Assembly (NCBI GenBank): GCA_023374025.1
Contig: SIJG01000002.1
Span: forward strand, 1,771,790 to 1,835,789
DNA: 64,000 bases
Origin: Heterodera schachtii
Lineage: Eukaryota > Nematoda > Chromadorea > Rhabditida > Heteroderidae
Direction: 5' to 3'
The notes beneath the pieces were generated by a model. It saw nothing but the letters and a program-made list of their open reading frames with translations, was not told the origin of the DNA and did not search any database. The position numbers and the translations under genes were made by a program. This document shows positions 12,879 through 24,800 of this stretch, one piece after another (positions within the stretch are counted from its first letter, which is position 1; every line of letters begins with the position of its first letter).

Positions 12879-14986
12879 ATGGCCTCCTCGTTTTCTGTGG
12901 ATGATTTGCCGCCCAATGAAAATGAACGATTAGCTCAAATAAGGTACTATTTAAAAAAAATTAAAAAATCTGGTGATTAACAGATCACGCAAAAAACAGC
13001 TACTTGGTGAAATCCAGGTCCAATTTTATTTGATTTTTGGTTTATATCCTTTTTAGCACTTGCAAGACGAATTAGTGAAGACAAATGAGAAAATTGACTC
13101 ATTAAGTGGCACTTCGAATAGGTCATTTGCTGTCCAATTTAAAGATAAAACATCATTCCAAGTTTCAGCCAAAGTAACAAAGGAAAAGCCCGAGAATTGG
13201 CCAAGAAGAAGTTTAATGAGAACCAACGGCAGGGATTGAGGGACTTGGTCAAAGCTGGGCTGGTCAACGGTTCAGCTGAAGACATTGCAAATTTCTTTCT
13301 GACCTGCGATGGAATCAAAAAAGTAAATATATTGAATGTCTGATTTTTAGCCCAATATCTTTTATAAATTTTCCTTTTTCAGTCCGCAATTGGCGATTTC
13401 CTTGGCGAAAAGGACGATTTCAATTTGGAAGTCCTACAACATTTTGTGCGTCTCCAACCACTTCGGTCGCTGCCATTGGTGCAGGCAATGCGTGGGTTTT
13501 TGTCGCGTTTCCGCTTGCCAGGCGAATCACAGCAAATTGAACGCATCATGGAGTATTTTTCGGGGCATTACCACGTCCAAAACCCGGGCATATTTGAGCA
13601 TCAAGGTTGGTAAAAAATTTCAAAATTGATAAATTGCAATTAACTTCTATTTTAATGCAATGTTAGCATAAAAACCTATTTTTGAAGATTGGCATCATAT
13701 TACGAGTAGAATATAATTTTTTGCTTTTTTCAGACAATTGCTACACCCTTTGCTACGCCATAATAATGCTAAACACTTCGCTGCACAATCCGAGCGTAAA
13801 GGAGCGCATGAGTTTGGACAACTTTCTAAACATTACCAATTCATTGAATCTTCCGCCGGCACTGGTTACGGTTGGCAATATTAAATAATCGCAAATTTGT
13901 TTAAAAAACAAAGAATAAATGCTCCTTTTCTGTATGTTTTAATTCTAAAATTTAAGGACATTTATAATTCCATTCGCTCCGAAGCCTTCAAATTTCCGGA
14001 TGACAATTTGCAAGAGCATTTCTCTGCCGCTTTGTTTCAACAGTCGGAGAAGCAGGGCTGGCTTGAGAAACAAGGTGGCACAAATCCAAAATATGCAATT
14101 GTGGCACCGAACATTTGTTTATTTCTTTTCAGGCAGTCGTTACAAAACGTGGAACCGTCGTTGGTTTTTACTTGCCAATCGTTGCCTTTACTATTTCGAA
14201 TCGCCCAGTGTAAAAATTTTGTAAATATTTGGGTTCAATATGAAATATTTCAGAGTCGAGAACCCAAAGGCATAATTCCATTGGAGAACATTAGGGTTCG
14301 GGTTGGTTTACTTAAATTGGTACATTAATTTGTTTTTTTCAATTTATAGGTACTTGATCAAGAAATCGACACGATTCGGCGATCGCATGTGTTTGAACTT
14401 TACTCACCAAACACGGAGGTGATTAAAGCGTGCAAACAGAGCGGAGAGGGACGGCTTTTGGAAGGACAGCACAGCACTTACCGAGTAAAAGCGGGGGAAT
14501 GACAAAGGCACGGGCGGCGAAACAGGGCACTGACAATGCCATGCTTTTAATTTGCAATACCTAATACGGAATAAAATTACTAACAATAAATAATAAATTA
14601 TTAGCATTCGGCGATTTTTCTTTTAGTCGAATTGCCCTTTAATTTAAAAAATTTCTTTCTTTTTGCAGATTTCTGCTCCAAACAGAGAAGAAATGCATTC
14701 GTGGGTTAGCGCCATCCAACGCAGCATTAACAAAGACCAACACATTGAAGTAAGAAACGATTAATGGTCAGCAAAGACTTTTATGAATTACCCAAAATCC
14801 CATGGATGGATTTTTAATTGGGTTTCCCATCAAAAAACATTTAAAAAAACTAATAATAGTAAATCTTTTTCAAATCAATAGGATGTGCTTGAACAGCGAC
14901 GAAGGCGAATCGCAAGCGGTGGCTCATTGGTGGGAAAATCATCGGCGGGGCAGCAGCAAAACCCAATCGACGTCAGTGGTCAGTGA
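12879..14986 (+). CDS. grp-1: Cytohesin / GRP1-type Arf guanine nucleotide exchange factor
   Basis: Exchange factor that loads GTP on Arf GTPases at the plasma membrane and endosomes; the PH domain binds phosphoinositides. Exons 12879-12943, 12984-13017, 13057-13121, 13169-13322, 13383-13605, 13734-13870, 13957-14074, 14133-14209, 14254-14301, 14350-14484, 14669-14749, 14882-14986 give 413 aa, the usual cytohesin length. Order: N-terminal coiled coil (RKKQLLGEIQ...); Sec7 domain with the catalytic glutamate loop AIGDFLGE and the conserved NTSLHNPSVK; then a PH domain with GWLEKQGG and WNRRWFLLANRCLYYF; then PKGIIPLENIRV, ISAPNREEMHSWV and a short Arg-rich tail. The start is the first ATG before the coiled coil. 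AATAAAG lies about 20 nt after the stop. Confidence 0.92.
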
Positions 14987-15973
14987 ATGAATATACTGTA
15001 TCATTAACTGATAATAAAGCACTGTCACCGAAAGTCAACAATTTTTAAAGGTTCTCTGCTAATTCCCCTTCATGGTGGTAGTGATTGATGAATTATGATT
15101 TATGGAATTGTACACAAAGCGATGAATTGAATTAATTGCTGTCACTTACCTTTGCCTTTGAGTTTGTTTACGATTCACTGTCATTAATTATTTGTTTTTG
15201 ATGAGCTGAACCAATAACACTTTTGTAAATAAAATTTCACTTTTGAAACCTCTCATTCTTAATCAAATCCACATCATTTCATTTAAATTGTTCTTTTATT
15301 TTGTGATAAATGTGTGCAATGTAAAATGAGAACGTATTTTATTTGTTTGCGTTTCAATTAAATTAAAATTGGTAGAGACCGGATATTTTGGAAAATACCG
15401 GGACCATGGACTTGCCGGGACAAGAAACCTGGGCCTGAATTTTCATCAGGACCTAAAAAAATTCGAGATTTATTGAATTTTTTTAATTCGGCACCTGAAA
15501 ATTATTAATAGTGATGCTCGGAGTCTTGACCCCGAGACCCAAAAGCTTTTTCTTAAAAAATTATACATTTAAAAATCGAAAAAATTTTCTATAAATTATA
15601 AAAATCATTTTTATGGGCATTCCTAAAAAATGTTTTTCTCTTTGTTTTTTTTTTATTAAAAATTGTTTAATCTTTTTTTTACAAATAAATGAAGGCTTCG
15701 GCGCATGGATATCGCTGTCAACGGTGGGGTATAAAACCCACTATAAAAACGGAGTTTACTGAGAGAAAGCGCGCGCTGTAATTTGATTTGACGAAATATT
15801 ACTTTCAAACCATTTGCATTCCGAGCTGAACCGGCACAGCTCATGCTCATATCCCCACTTTCATTTGATCACTTCAATCTTTGCAGAGAAAAAACAGCAA
15901 AATTTTAATTCTTAGAATTCCCTTAAGCCTCCGTAAATTTATTTTAGATTATATTATATAAACCCATTAAACA
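14987..15973. other. Intergenic region, cytohesin to aconitase
   Basis: AT-rich DNA with the cytohesin 3' end on the left and the aconitase promoter on the right. No convincing open frame. A GC-richer patch near 15,377-15,540 with short inverted words (such as CTCGGAGTC...CCCGAG) may be a decayed repeat. Confidence 0.4.
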
Positions 15974-18900
15974 ATGGGAATTTTCGGAAATGTCCAGCTG
16001 TGTGCTGTACGTCGTTTGCACACCTCTGTTTTGCGACGTTCGATGGCTGTGCCAATGAGTCGTTATGAGCCGAACAGTCGCCTTCCTTATGAAAAGCTCG
16101 ATGCTAATTTGGCAATCATTCGAAAAAGGTTTTTTTTTTTTTACTTTCGGATCACAAATTCCTGTGAAAATCACATATACTCCGAAAACCCATTTTTAAA
16201 TCTCCAAGTCTGCATTATTGAAGTTCTTCAGGTTGAACCGTCCCCTTACTTTGGCTGAGAAAATCATTTACTCTCATTTGGATGACCCGCAAAACCAAAA
16301 ATTGGAACGCGGTGTGTCATATCTGAACTTGCGCCCTGACCGTGTGGCCATGCAGGACGCCACTGCTCAAATGGCCATGCTTCAGTTCATATCGTCCGGA
16401 ATTCCGGCGGTTCAGGTTCGCACACTCACAATCAGAGACTGACAGGAAAGGCTTTCTATGTTCATTTTTCAGGTCCCCACCACAATTCATTGTGACCATT
16501 TGATCCAAGCTCAAGTCGGAAGTGAGAAGGACCTTTACCGAGCAAAGGTTGGCTAATTCTAATGGATTAGACGTATTTATATTATTCATTTAAATTCCGA
16601 AAGGAGTTTATTATTAGATAGTAATTCTAATGCGATTAGAGCAACTATTGTATTGCTAAACTGCTTTTTAGGAGATCAACAAGGAAGTGTACAACTTTCT
16701 CAGCTCCTCTTCCAACAAATACGGTGTTGGCTTTTGGCACCCCGGCGCCGGCATTATCCACCAAGTCATCCTGGAACACTACGCTTTTCCCGGTCTGTTG
16801 CTAATTGGCACGGACTCGCACACGCCAAACGGAGGTTCGTAACCTTAAAAAAGTTCCTTTCAAATAGGACAAACATTTTTTAGGAGGATTGGGCGGAATT
16901 TGCATTGGTGTCGGTGGTGCCGATGCGGTTGATGTGATGGCTGGTTTTCCTTGGGAATTAAAATGCCCAAATGTCATCGGAGTCAAACTGACCGGCCGTC
17001 TTTCCGGATGGACAGCAAGCAAGGACATCATTCTCAAGGTGGGATCAAAATTTAATGATATGATTTGCAAATTCCATTTTTTTTTTTGCTCAGGTAGCCG
17101 AGATTTTGACGGTCAAAGGCGGCACTGGGGCGGTGATAGAATACCACGGGCCGGGCGTTGAAACAATGGCATGCACCGGGATGGGCACCGTGACGAACAT
17201 GGGCGCTGAAATTGGTGCCACCACTTCCATTTTTCCGTTCACCGATTCAATGGGGGACTATTTGCGCGCTACCAACCGAGGAGACATCGCCGAGCAGGCG
17301 AAGAAATACTCAAACTTGCTCACGCCCGACCCGGGCTGTGAGTATGACAAGGTTTGCTGTTTTCCTCGGAATTATTTACTTCGTATGTAACTTTTTCCTT
17401 TTTTTAGATCATCGAAATCAACTTGGACGAATTGGTGCCCCACGTAAATGGGCCATTCACCCCCGACTTGGCCAGCCCAATCGACAAATTGGGTGATAAC
17501 GCAAAAAAGAATGGTTGGCCCATGGAAGTGAAAGTGGGACTGATCGGCTCGTGCACAAACAGTTCATACGAGGACATGTCACGTGCTGCAAGCATTGCAC
17601 GACAGGTCAATCACAAAAGAACAAGGATAGAAAAAAGCATATTTGGCCAAATTTATAATCAAATTATGCTAACAATACGAAATCAAGACAAAACGAAATA
17701 AACTGAGTTTCTCATTTCCAGGCTTCCAAACATGGCTTGAAAGTGAAGTCCATCTTCACTGTTACGCCCGGAAGTGAGCAAGTGCGTGCCACCATCGCGC
17801 GTGACGGCTTCATCAAGGACTTTGAGAACATTGGGGGTGTTGTGTTGGCCAATGCTTGTGGCCCGTGTATTGGCCAATGGGACCGAAAGGACGTGAAGAA
17901 GGGCGAGAAAAACACCATTGTCAGGTCTCATCGCTAATTAACTGGGTTTAAAATCAATTAGTGAATTGTAATTCGTCAGTTCTTACAACCGCAATTTCAC
18001 CGGACGCAACGATGCCAACCCGGCCACGCATGCGTTTGTCACTTCACCCGAGTTGACCATCGCTTTGGCTTTGGCGGGCACTTTGGACTTTGACCCACGC
18101 CATGACACGCTGACGGGCTCGGATGGTTTGGAAATGGTTCAAAAGGGAAAATACTTAAAAGGCAATTTCAGGCAAGAAGTTCAAGCTGGAAGAACCGAAA
18201 GGCGAGTGCCTTCCAGCCAAGGGGTTCGATCCAGGCGAGGATCTGTACCAGCCGGCCCGTTTCCAAGGCGACGTGGTGGTGGACCCGAAAAGTGACCGTC
18301 TCCAACTGTTGGAGCCCTTCGACGCATGGGATGGCAAAGACCTCACGGACATGGTTATCCTCATCAAGGTAATGGGACAGGGGGTTTAATCAATTTCCTC
18401 TGATAATGCGTTTGGACAAGCCAATTTAATTATAAATGGTTTAGGTCAAAGGGAAATGCACCACTGACCACATCAGTGCAGCCGGGCCATGGCTTAAATA
18501 CCGTGGACACTTGGACAACATCTCCAACAACCTTTTCCTAACTGCCAAAAACGCGGAGAACGACGAATTAAATAAGGCATGACGAAACAATAATTTGTAA
18601 AATATATTTTATTATTTCCTTAGGTGCGCAATCAGTTGAACGGCGAGTGGGGCCAGGTCAGCGAGACCGCCCGCTTCTACAAGGCCAAAGCGCAAAGTTG
18701 GGTAGCGTTCGGAGATGACAACTACGGGGAGGGCTCTTCACGAGAGCACGCGGCGTTGGAGCCACGCCATTTGGGCGGTCGCGCGATCATCGTCAAGAGC
18801 TTTGCACGCATCCACGGTTAACATTTTTACACAAATGTTTAATGTGATATAACATTCCGATTTTTTAAGGGCAAGTAAAACGCTTTCGTTTTCAGAGACC

Positions 18901-19280
18901 AATCTGAAGAAGCAAGGTATGCTTCCGCTGACTTTCGTCAATGCTTCCGACTACGACAAAGTGCGTCCGGACGATCGCGTGTCACTGCTTGGTCTTGCGG
19001 GTCTCGCGCCAGGAAAACCGGTCATGTGTGTATTGAAGGTATGTAAACATCCAATTGTATGGCATCTTGCATAAACGCAATTCGTTCGGTTCTTTTACTT
19101 TTGACCCGAAATTAAATGCAATAAATTGTTTCGGTATAACTATAATATTTTCAGCACAAGGATGGCAGCGTGGACGAAGTCCAACTGCAGCACACGCTGA
19201 ACGAAGGCCAAATTGAGTGGTTCAAAGCCGGCTCTGCACTCAACCGAATGAAGCAGTTGAAAGCGGCAAACAGCAAATAA
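15974..19280 (+). CDS. aco-2: Aconitate hydratase, mitochondrial
   Basis: TCA-cycle enzyme converting citrate to isocitrate through a [4Fe-4S] cluster in the mitochondrial matrix. Fourteen exons (15974-16128, 16232-16415, 16473-16547, 16672-16834, 16884-17038, 17094-17351, 17408-17605, 17722-17924, 17980-18125, 18172-18368, 18445-18576, 18624-18816, 18896-19038, 19155-19280) give 775 aa, normal for the family. The N-terminus is Arg/Ser-rich without acids ([13 protein letters not shown]), as in a matrix targeting peptide. Cluster ligands are visible in GSCTNS and [10 protein letters not shown]; the active-site block [14 protein letters not shown] and the C-terminal [19 protein letters not shown] are intact. 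Intron 11 (18,577-18,623) starts with GC (AATAAG|GCATGA); reading through it meets an immediate stop, so GC-AG splicing is required. Confidence 0.97.
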
Positions 19281-19929
19281 ACAGCTACCCTCAATATTCG
19301 CCTTATGAAAACAAGGAAAATGGGATGGTGATAATGATGATCATTTAGAAATGGTGGTGATAATTAGCTTTTGTTTTTGCCCCCTTCCTTCAATGAAATC
19401 GAGTTGCATTGTATTATTTTGTTTTTTAATTAATTGCTTAGCAACTCTTTTTCAACAGATTAATTAATATACCATGACAGATGATAATACAATATTGATA
19501 TGCAATATGCATCGCAGTAATGCGTGAATATATATAGAACGATAAACTTTTTATTGCACTTTCTTTGGTTATCAATTTTATTCATCCATCGTTTGTCGTG
19601 GTCATCGTGCCTTCACCCTCTGTTCAGGCAATAATCAGAACATTTCTACAAAATAAGAATTAAAATGTGCACATGAGCACTGGCTAAAACGCGATGGCAA
19701 CTGAAAGAGACTGATTAATTAGGTGTTTAAGTTTATGATATCTTAGGTTTCAATAGCATTTGTCCGCGAAGTGCCAAGCATTTTCCTTTTTATCTTTTGT
19801 TGCTAATCATTTTAAATTTTGGTCCCCAAATGCGACGATAAGACAGCGTGAGAGAAAGGCGAGCAGAGAGAGAGGAGAGACGGAATGACTGCCGTGGCGA
19901 TGTCGCGGGCCGTGCCGAGTGTCCGCGAT
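19281..19929. other. Spacer between aconitase and the let-7 hairpin
   Basis: Holds the aconitase 3' UTR and, on the other strand, whatever lies downstream of the let-7 precursor. AT-rich, with a purine-rich block at 19,850-19,890. No other gene seen. Transcription of the microRNA cluster runs leftward into this region, tail to tail with aconitase. Confidence 0.5.
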
Positions 19930-20023
19930 GGGTTCCGTCTGGCGAGTGAGCAGGCTGCCTAGTTTCCTCCAACAGATACCGTTCCAGAACTATACAACCT
20001 ACTACCTCAGCTTGACGGAACCC
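19930..20023 (-). ncRNA. let-7: let-7 microRNA precursor
   Basis: The 22 nt complementary to 19,988-20,009 are identical to the universally conserved let-7-5p (minus strand begins TGAGGTAGTAGG). The flanks fold as a precursor: GGGTTCCGTC at the 5' base pairs perfectly with GACGGAACCC at the 3' base (20,014-20,023 with 19,930-19,939). The mature arm pairs along nearly its whole length with the 3p arm (complement of 19,943-19,964) with a few G-U pairs and small mismatches. The loop is about 23 nt. Known role: heterochronic regulator that represses lin-41 and related targets late in larval development. The fold rests on hand pairing, but the exact mature match makes the call firm. Confidence 0.97.
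19988..20009 (-). ncRNA. let-7: let-7-5p mature sequence
   Basis: Exact 22-nt match to the animal-wide let-7 mature RNA, on the 5' arm of the hairpin as in all known let-7 genes. The seed GAGGTAG is intact. Confidence 0.97.
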
Positions 20024-20457
20024 GTGAGGAGAGAAGCGACGGACGAATGGGTGGTGGTGGCGATTGGCGTTCAATTCGTAGACTTTTTCGTTTGTCCTCA
20101 GATCCAATTCGACTGATTTTGTGTCATTTATTTCCGGAACATTCGCACGAGGGCCATTTTGTTTTAATTGTTCTAATTGTATGTATCAAAGAATGTCCAG
20201 CAGTTATTTTTACACTTCAATTTCGCATTATCTTCTAACAAAACCCGCCAAATTCATCAAATCAAATTCTTTTGCTGTGTCATTTAAAAAAATGTTGGCA
20301 TTTTTCGAAGGGAATTTATTTATTTGTGGGAATTTAGGCGTAAATTGGTTTTTGTCGGGTAATTAGTTGAAGAAGCAGGAATAAAAATAGTAATAATTAA
20401 CAGTGCAGCATTGTTAATTTGAATAGCAGCTTTTGTTGCCGTTGTAAAATGGCCGCA

Positions 20458-20575
20458 GTGCTTCCCGGCACGGTCCACCCGAAACGCCGAGCCAGTCTGC
20501 CCAAAGGGGGACCATGCCGAGAAGGCACGGACTCGAGAGACTAGTTCGGATCTACGGGTTGACCGAGCCGGGCAC
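20458..20575 (-). ncRNA. mir-100: mir-100 family microRNA precursor
   Basis: The minus strand from 20,560 down to 20,539 reads AACCCGTAGATCCGAACT followed by AGTC. It matches miR-100-5p through position 18 and differs at the 3' end. Flanks make a long hairpin. The outer stem pairs GTGC/GCAC and CCGGC-T-CGGTC with GACCG-T-GCCGG (20,561-20,575 with 20,458-20,475). The mature arm pairs with the 3p arm (complement of 20,476-20,497) over about 17 of 22 positions, including an uninterrupted six-pair end. The loop is about 41 nt. It lies 434 nt upstream of let-7 on the same strand, which is the conserved bilaterian arrangement. In C. elegans the related mir-51 family is not linked to let-7. Confidence 0.93.
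20539..20560 (-). ncRNA. mir-100: miR-100-5p mature sequence (predicted)
   Basis: Predicted mature arm; seed ACCCGTA as in the miR-99/100 and mir-51 families. Exact 3' end not known. Confidence 0.85.
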
Positions 20576-20609
20576 GACGTATGCCGATTGGTTGAAATGG
20601 AGAGAAGAC

Positions 20610-20740
20610 AGATTGAGAAAGGAGAGAGAGAGAGAGAGACCGAACGGAGAAAAGAGGGAGAGAGAGAGAGACCGAAAAGAGAAAGGAGAGAGAGAGAGAA
20701 TAAAACGGAGAGAAATTGATTAGACGAAGAAAGAGAGCGA
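20610..20740 (+). repeat. GA-rich microsatellite
   Basis: Imperfect (GA)n and GGAGA repeats just upstream (in transcript sense) of the mir-100 hairpin, giving a (TC)n-rich primary transcript there. Confidence 0.8.
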
Positions 20741-21798
20741 AAACATTTTGAAATTTAAATGGAAAAGAATAAATAAAACAAAGTAATTTGTTCAGCGCAA
20801 AGACAAAACGACTCCAACCGACTAAATGTGTGACTCAAATGGGAAAGGACGAATGACCCACTGGAAGAGAAGAGGCACATAATGGCAGGGGAAGAAGGGA
20901 AGAAAGAGAAGGAAGGATCCTCCCCCGCCCCCCCCCCCCGACACATTAAGGGGGAGTGGTGAAAGAAAGTCCATCGACGGGGGTGGGGGGGGGGGGGGAG
21001 ACGGCAAACCCAAGCCAAGCCAACGATGGAACGGGGGGGGGCACGGCAGAATATTGTCTGGCTGTTCAAAGAAAGGCTATCCAAAAAGGCGGGTCGCCAA
21101 AAAACGACTCTTATGGGAAAGTAACCAAAAAAACAACGAATATTTTTTCTAATGGCTTTTTTTGCGATAATTACATAGAAAGGAGGAAACATGGTCAAAA
21201 ATTGAGAGATTGGATGGGTGGGGGAGGGGAAATGCTCAGGGAAAGGCGATTAAGGTCAATGGGAAGCTCCAGTGTCCGCCACACAGAGCTTACTGCTACT
21301 ACTGATGCATCACAACATTTTCATATATGATAACGTTTTTTAGGCTCAAAAATGTGAGAAAGGGAGGGGGGCTCAAAAATTAAAAAGTGCTCTTTACCAA
21401 AAAATCCAAATTATAAGAAACCGAGGCTTTTAGCAGCAACAATAATCTATTTTTTTGCTTAATGGGAACTCTTTTTTTTTCTATTGCGCACAAATAACAG
21501 AGATTTCGTAAATGTTTTCTCGGTCCAAAATTAGGGGAAGGGAAGGGAGTGGGGAGGAGAGAATGGAATATTTCGTCACTGGTCGAAGCGCCCCGGGGGA
21601 TGTGTTGTGTGTGTGTTGTGTGGTCGGCCTTTCTTCGCCGCTTATGCCCCACTCGGCAGCAGCAGAGGGCAAAAGGGAGGGGAGGGGGGAGCAGCAGCAA
21701 AAGAAAGTGATGCTGCTGCTGCACACAGTCGGCGGTATTCCCTCCCTCCCTCCCCCCCCCCCCCGCCCCGACGCCCACTCCCTCCCCTCCCTCATTCA

Positions 21799-21818
21799 GT
21801 GTGTGTGTGTGTGTGTGT
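21799..21818 (+). repeat. (GT)n microsatellite
   Basis: Ten GT dinucleotides in a row within C/G-rich low-complexity DNA. Confidence 0.9.
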
Positions 21819-24800
21819 GGTTGGGGGATGCAAAGAATGAGGTGGTAGTGCGGCGGGGGAAGGCCGCCGCCGCCACCGCCCGTGGGGCAATGCGGAGGCC
21901 GGCGCGGACAGGCACCGACCCCTCCGGTGATGGGAGAGGGCGGATGGAGAGATATGGGTGGGCAATGGCTAGTAGCAAGCAGAGAGAAAGCAGCAGCAGC
22001 AAATGAGTAAATGGGACGGACCGCCGGGGGCGGGGGGGGGGGGGGGGTGGACGACCCCTGAGGGGTGAGGGGAGAGGACGAGGGAAAGGAGGACACTGTC
22101 CACCCCTCCCAAAACATTCATTCGGTCGCCACTCCTCCTCTCTTGGCTCAGTGCCAATGTTCGCCCGCGGGGAGTGTCCTCCTCCCTCTGCTGCTTTGTT
22201 GACGAAGACGACTCCGAGTCGGTGTATGTTTAAGAGGCGAGGAAAGGGAAAGAGTGGTGAAGAAGAAAAGGAAAAGGGGAAGAGAAATGTGGAGGGAATG
22301 GAATAACGGTGGAGAGGGAGAGCGAAAAAGAGGGGGAGAGAGTGAAGGTGAGGTAAGAAAGAAGGAAAGGGAAAGGAGGGAAGGAAAAGAAAGAGGGGAA
22401 ATGGAGGGTTGAGGACTTGAAGGAGCCATTTCTGTTGTAAATAATGACGAATTTCAAACTAGACTCTTCCGTCGAAGGACTCGAAGCAAAAAAAGGAATG
22501 AAATGCAAATTTCCCTAATTTTCTCAAAGGATGGAGAGAGTGGGCCATGTCATGCATAAATCATGGGACACAAAAACCAAATTCATGGCCAAAGGCCTCA
22601 ATTACACAACGCCATTGGAGGAGAGAGCAATTCAATGATTAATGTGAAAGGAATTTAAAAGACTGGAATGGACAAAATGATTGATGGGACGAGAATTAGG
22701 AGGATGGAACAATTTTTAATTTTATCAAAATTAAATGGAGAGCTAAAAAACCAACAACTCTCATAGTCCCTTTTTAATTAATTAATTAAGCTGTTTGGCT
22801 TTGTTTTGACTTGCTAATTGACAGAGCCACAAAACAGCTCTCCGGCGGGGATGGATTCGCGGCATTATTTATACGGACTGAAAACCGTTAGACAAATGAA
22901 TTGGCATGCGTCCAAACGGCGCCAAATTTGTGCGCATTGGGGTTTGGACTGCCAAAAATCCAATCACATTGGGGGCGGAAGAGCGCCTCGGGGGAAGGTC
23001 ATCGCATCGTCCGCCCCCCCCCCCCCCCCCTCGGCCCCGTCTCAACCCGCTAAAGCCCCTCGGGTGCCGACCAGTGCCACTTGGGAAAAGGACAAAAAGT
23101 GGAAGGGGAGAGAATTGGCGAAGTGAAGGTCAAATTTGTCTGATTTTTGAATTATTTGGTCCGGGACTTGAAAAAATATCAGATTAAAAATGAAAATTAG
23201 CGGAATGAGACCATGAAAATTTATGAGAGTGGCAATGATTTGGCTAAAAAAGCGACCAAATTTTCCCTCAACCATTCGCTTTGATGGCAATAAAACGGAT
23301 TAAAAAACCCATTCCGAAAAAAGATTTAATTTTTATTCGGCGTAGTGAATGAGGCAATTGCGTTGACGTCATTTTTGGAATTACGTGGGTTTTTTGAAAA
23401 ATAAATTGTTTGGCCAAATACACAAAAATTAGACACCAAAAACCAACCAATCATTTGGTTTAAGTCCTTGGGGTTATTATTAATGTTAAGCATTACCGCA
23501 GCTTAAAGCAAGCGGATGGGGGGGGGTGGGGAGAGGATGATGGATGGATTTGTGCCAAGTGCCAACCGTTGCTTTTAAATGCAATAAAAACATTATTTAA
23601 GAACCATTTTGAGAAAGGAGAGGGAATTGAAAGTGGGGGACGACCTCTTATATACTGAAAATAATAGAGAGAGAACAATGGAAATGGGGAAGGAGGGACA
23701 ACGGTTGGGGGGGGGGGGGAAAGAAAAAGAATGGGGAGCAATAGTGATTTGACTGTTAGCGATGGTGCGGGGGGGGGAAGCGGGAGGGACAAGGGAAAGG
23801 AGGAGGGGAGAAAGTGTCGAGAGTGATTTGACTGCCTGGCGATGTTGTGGAAGTGGGAAGGGGGGAGGAGGGGGAGGGGAGTGCGGGGGGGGGGGAGGGT
23901 CACGGGCCTTGGGGGTGGGAAAAGGAAAGCGCCGCGTACGAAATGACAATGACGAGCCGATGACAGACACACATATACACACAGCATGTTTTGGTCGGTT
24001 GGTTGTGAAAGAGTGAGCAGAAAGAGGTGGGGGGGGGGGACACGGACAGACGGACGGAGGGACAGAGGACACTAATACGAAATGACTGCACAAGTGGGAC
24101 AATGGGGCCCTGGGGCGCCGCAGCGACGACGTACGTATGGCATGCCAATAATGTGCATAAAAGAAGCAGAGAATCAGCTGACTGACTGATGCGTGCCCTC
24201 ATAGTGGGGGAGAGCCATTAGCGATGTAAAATCCCTGGGGGGATGGCATTAAACAGAAATGGTCACTTTTGGAAATTGCAATTTTTGATGACAATGTGAT
24301 TAAAGTATGCTATTGACCAACTTAGATTTAAATGGCAACGAGAGATTGTGCCAATTTGTGCGGAGTTCGGTGTTTTTGACTGCCTGATTGGCGCTTCGTT
24401 TAGCACCGCCCGATGGGTGGGCTTTTGGGTTTTGAAATTGTTTATTTACAGAAGAGGCAACATTCGGCAAAGGACGGACCGCTCTCGAAATAAGGAAATA
24501 GAAAAAAGTAGCAAAAACAAAAACAACGAAAGAGCGCAGGACATCGAGAGCGACGAGAGCGAGAGACGGAGGAAAAATGAGAAAGAGAGGACAAAGCAAT
24601 GCTGTGCCAGAATAGGAAAAGAAAAAGGCAAGACTCTCGACCCCCGGGGGTTGGTGCGGCAGGGAAAGTGTCTGCCCTCTTTTCTCTGCTTCTTTGCCTT
24701 CTCATTTCGCTCCAATTTCCCCCTTTTACTCCGCCTTCTTTCATGTCTCTCTATTTCTCCCAGTATTTCCTGGTTTTCCTATCTCTGTCCAAACCGGCGA

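Noticed and set aside
18230..18250. tRNA T-loop-like GGTTCGATCC
   Set aside because: It is aconitase coding sequence (GFDPG) with no acceptor or anticodon stem around it. I found no tRNA or rRNA gene in the window.
19562..19590. miR-9-like start TCTTTGGTTATC on the plus strand
   Set aside because: Only 12 nt match and no hairpin partner arm lies within 100 nt on either side.
19919..20116. 65-codon plus-strand frame through the let-7 hairpin
   Set aside because: It is antisense to an exact let-7 hairpin and has no protein feature; the base pairing explains the sequence.
20450..20545. 31-codon plus-strand frame starting MAAVLPG across the mir-100 region
   Set aside because: It overlaps the mir-100 hairpin on the other strand and shows no domain or signal.
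21234..21241. lin-4/miR-125 seed TCCCTGAG on the minus strand near the cluster
   Set aside because: The next bases do not follow lin-4/miR-125 and no hairpin forms, so the third cluster member is not supported.
21380..24102. Several 100-245-codon frames on both strands
   Set aside because: All are Pro/Ser/His or Gly/Arg products of microsatellites and G/C runs, overlap each other on both strands and lack domains.
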